Shown here one piece after another: positions 13,982 to 14,872 of a DNA stretch of 14,872 bases. The notes below the pieces were generated by a model that had not been told where the DNA came from, ran no database searches, and saw nothing but the letters and a program-made list of their open reading frames with translations. Made by a program: the position numbers and the translations under genes. The stretch is from the NCBI RefSeq assembly GCF_046035435.1, contig NZ_JBFNFH010000028.1. One strand, 5' to 3'. This stretch comes from Helcococcus bovis. Its GTDB lineage: Bacteria; Bacillota; Clostridia; Tissierellales; Peptoniphilaceae. Every line of letters begins with the position of its first letter. Position 1 is the first letter of the stretch.

Positions 13982-14758
13982 TTAATCAAGCAAATATTTA
14001 TTAATCAACCAATCGACATATTGATTACTTGGAGCTCTATTCGCAGTTTCAAATGTACAAATTAATTTAAATCCATTAACACTATATGCCTCGATCTTTT
14101 TTATGGCACTTTCAACATATTCAGGATTATCCATAATCCCAAAATGTTCCCAATAAATTTCCTCACATGTATACGGATCTAAAAATGTAAAATCCGGATA
14201 AATTACCCTTCCACCTAGATTCAGTGGACATTCATACTTATATGCAATATCTAAACTTTCAAATTTATCAGCTAAAATTTTTTCAGTTTTAGATCTAACC
14301 CTCTTACCTTTATATGTATAAATTTCATTACTTCTTGAATCAAATCCTTTTTCCTGATATGGTGTATTTTTCCATCTTTCCAAATATTGTCCTTTAGTTT
14401 CAAACACCGGAATAATCAAATTTTTCCTATCATCAGAATAATTATCATAAATATCATCTATCAAATATCCATCAAAGTATTTATACATTTTTTTCATCAA
14501 TGGAAGAATTTTCTTAACCATATTTCTAACTTTTTTATTATATGATTTTTGGGCTAGACTTTGAGCGAGTTTGATTTCTGACTTTTTAATGTATTTTTGT
14601 TCAAATTCATTTGTAGATTTATTTTTAATTTTATGATAATAATCCTTATTACATATAATTAACGAACCTTCCAAATCTTCAAATTTATCATATTTAAGTT
14701 TGTCTCTAATTTTTTCATATTTTAATATTTCTTTTTTTAACATGTTTTTAAATTTCAT
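13982..14758 (-). CDS. Hypothetical protein with a PD-(D/E)XK nuclease-like C-terminal domain
   Basis: A 258-aa protein without signal peptide or membrane segments. The N-terminal 100 residues are Lys-rich and helical. The C-terminal half carries a restriction-endonuclease-like signature: helix with RSKTE (E159), strand, GGRVIYPDF (D189), then IYWEHFG (E204, H205), YVESAIKKIEAY, and a final strand KLICTFE. The order E, PD, E-H with an adjoining Lys-rich helix is that of PD-(D/E)XK domains in the TnsA/Vsr-like sphere, though the usual ExK is replaced by EHF. I do not recognise a named family with a known role; such orphan proteins are common in low-GC anaerobes. The start is supported by TAGGAGG about 6 nt upstream on the minus strand. 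A role in DNA repair or defence is only a guess. Confidence 0.65.
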   Translation of the reverse strand: MKFKNMLKKEILKYEKIRDKLKYDKFEDLEGSLIICNKDYYHKIKNKSTNEFEQKYIKKSEIKLAQSLAQKSYNKKVRNMVKKILPLMKKMYKYFDGYLIDDIYDNYSDDRKNLIIPVFETKGQYLERWKNTPYQEKGFDSRSNEIYTYKGKRVRSKTEKILADKFESLDIAYKYECPLNLGGRVIYPDFTFLDPYTCEEIYWEHFGIMDNPEYVESAIKKIEAYSVNGFKLICTFETANRAPSNQYVDWLINKYLLD

Positions 14759-14872
14759 ATATTCCTCCTATATCTATTATCTCACAAAATTTAAATTCTA
14801 AACTGTCATTATTGTTTCAAAAATTTAATAAACCTTTATGAATATAACTTTCAAAATATCAAATAACAATTC
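14759..14872 (-). promoter_or_regulatory. Upstream region of the nuclease-like gene
   Basis: It contains the RBS (AGGAGG, complement of about 14764-14769) and the word ATTATCTCA at 14776-14784, which is the arm of the hairpin repeats at 5501-5656. A TTGAAA on the minus strand (near 14812) has no well-spaced -10, so no promoter is called. The upstream limit is the window edge. Confidence 0.4.

Overview
The window is very AT-rich, with strong GGAGG ribosome binding sites. Its surface proteins carry N-terminal signal peptides and C-terminal NPxTG sorting signals. This points to a low-GC Gram-positive anaerobe, most plausibly of the Finegoldia/Peptoniphilus/Parvimonas/Helcococcus group of host-associated cocci. 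The genus is an inference from composition and protein style; no rRNA or taxonomic marker is present.

Layout. Bases 2-469 (+) hold the C-terminal end of a gene that enters from the left and looks like a PRD/Mga-type regulator. Bases 484-989 are a decayed, internally deleted IS256-type element with recognisable terminal inverted repeats. Two very large surface glycosidase genes follow, both on the minus strand. The first, 1236-5204, encodes a 1322-aa protein resembling streptococcal EndoS (the IgG-specific endoglycosidase) over its whole catalytic, LRR and CBM body, but extended by a FIVAR-like bundle, a coiled-coil stalk and a wall anchor. The second, 5996-11368, encodes a 1790-aa protein that joins a GH85 endo-beta-N-acetylglucosaminidase, PKD-like and F5/8C (CBM32-like) domains, an EndoS-like GH18 domain, a long coiled coil and the same anchor module. 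The 791-bp gap between them carries 53-bp tandem hairpin repeats, IS-end-like sequences and candidate regulatory sites.

A 372-bp divergent control region (11381-11752) separates the glycosidases from a plus-strand pair: an orphan PTS EIIC-like membrane protein (11753-12808) and a D-lactate dehydrogenase-type enzyme (12818-13819). A convergent bidirectional terminator follows, then a minus-strand protein with a PD-(D/E)XK-like nuclease signature (13982-14758).

How it fits together. The central observation is a two-gene, wall-anchored glycoprotein-deglycosylation locus. It contains three endo-beta-N-acetylglucosaminidase catalytic domains (GH18; GH85 plus GH18) displayed on coiled-coil stalks with nearly identical C-terminal modules. 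By homology to EndoS and EndoD-type enzymes, the inferred job is to strip N-glycans from host glycoproteins, possibly IgG, for immune evasion and/or nutrition. A CcpA-type cre-like site over the start of the GH85-GH18 transcript suggests control by carbon source. The PTS-like/D-LDH pair is a separate metabolic operon reading away from the same intergenic region.
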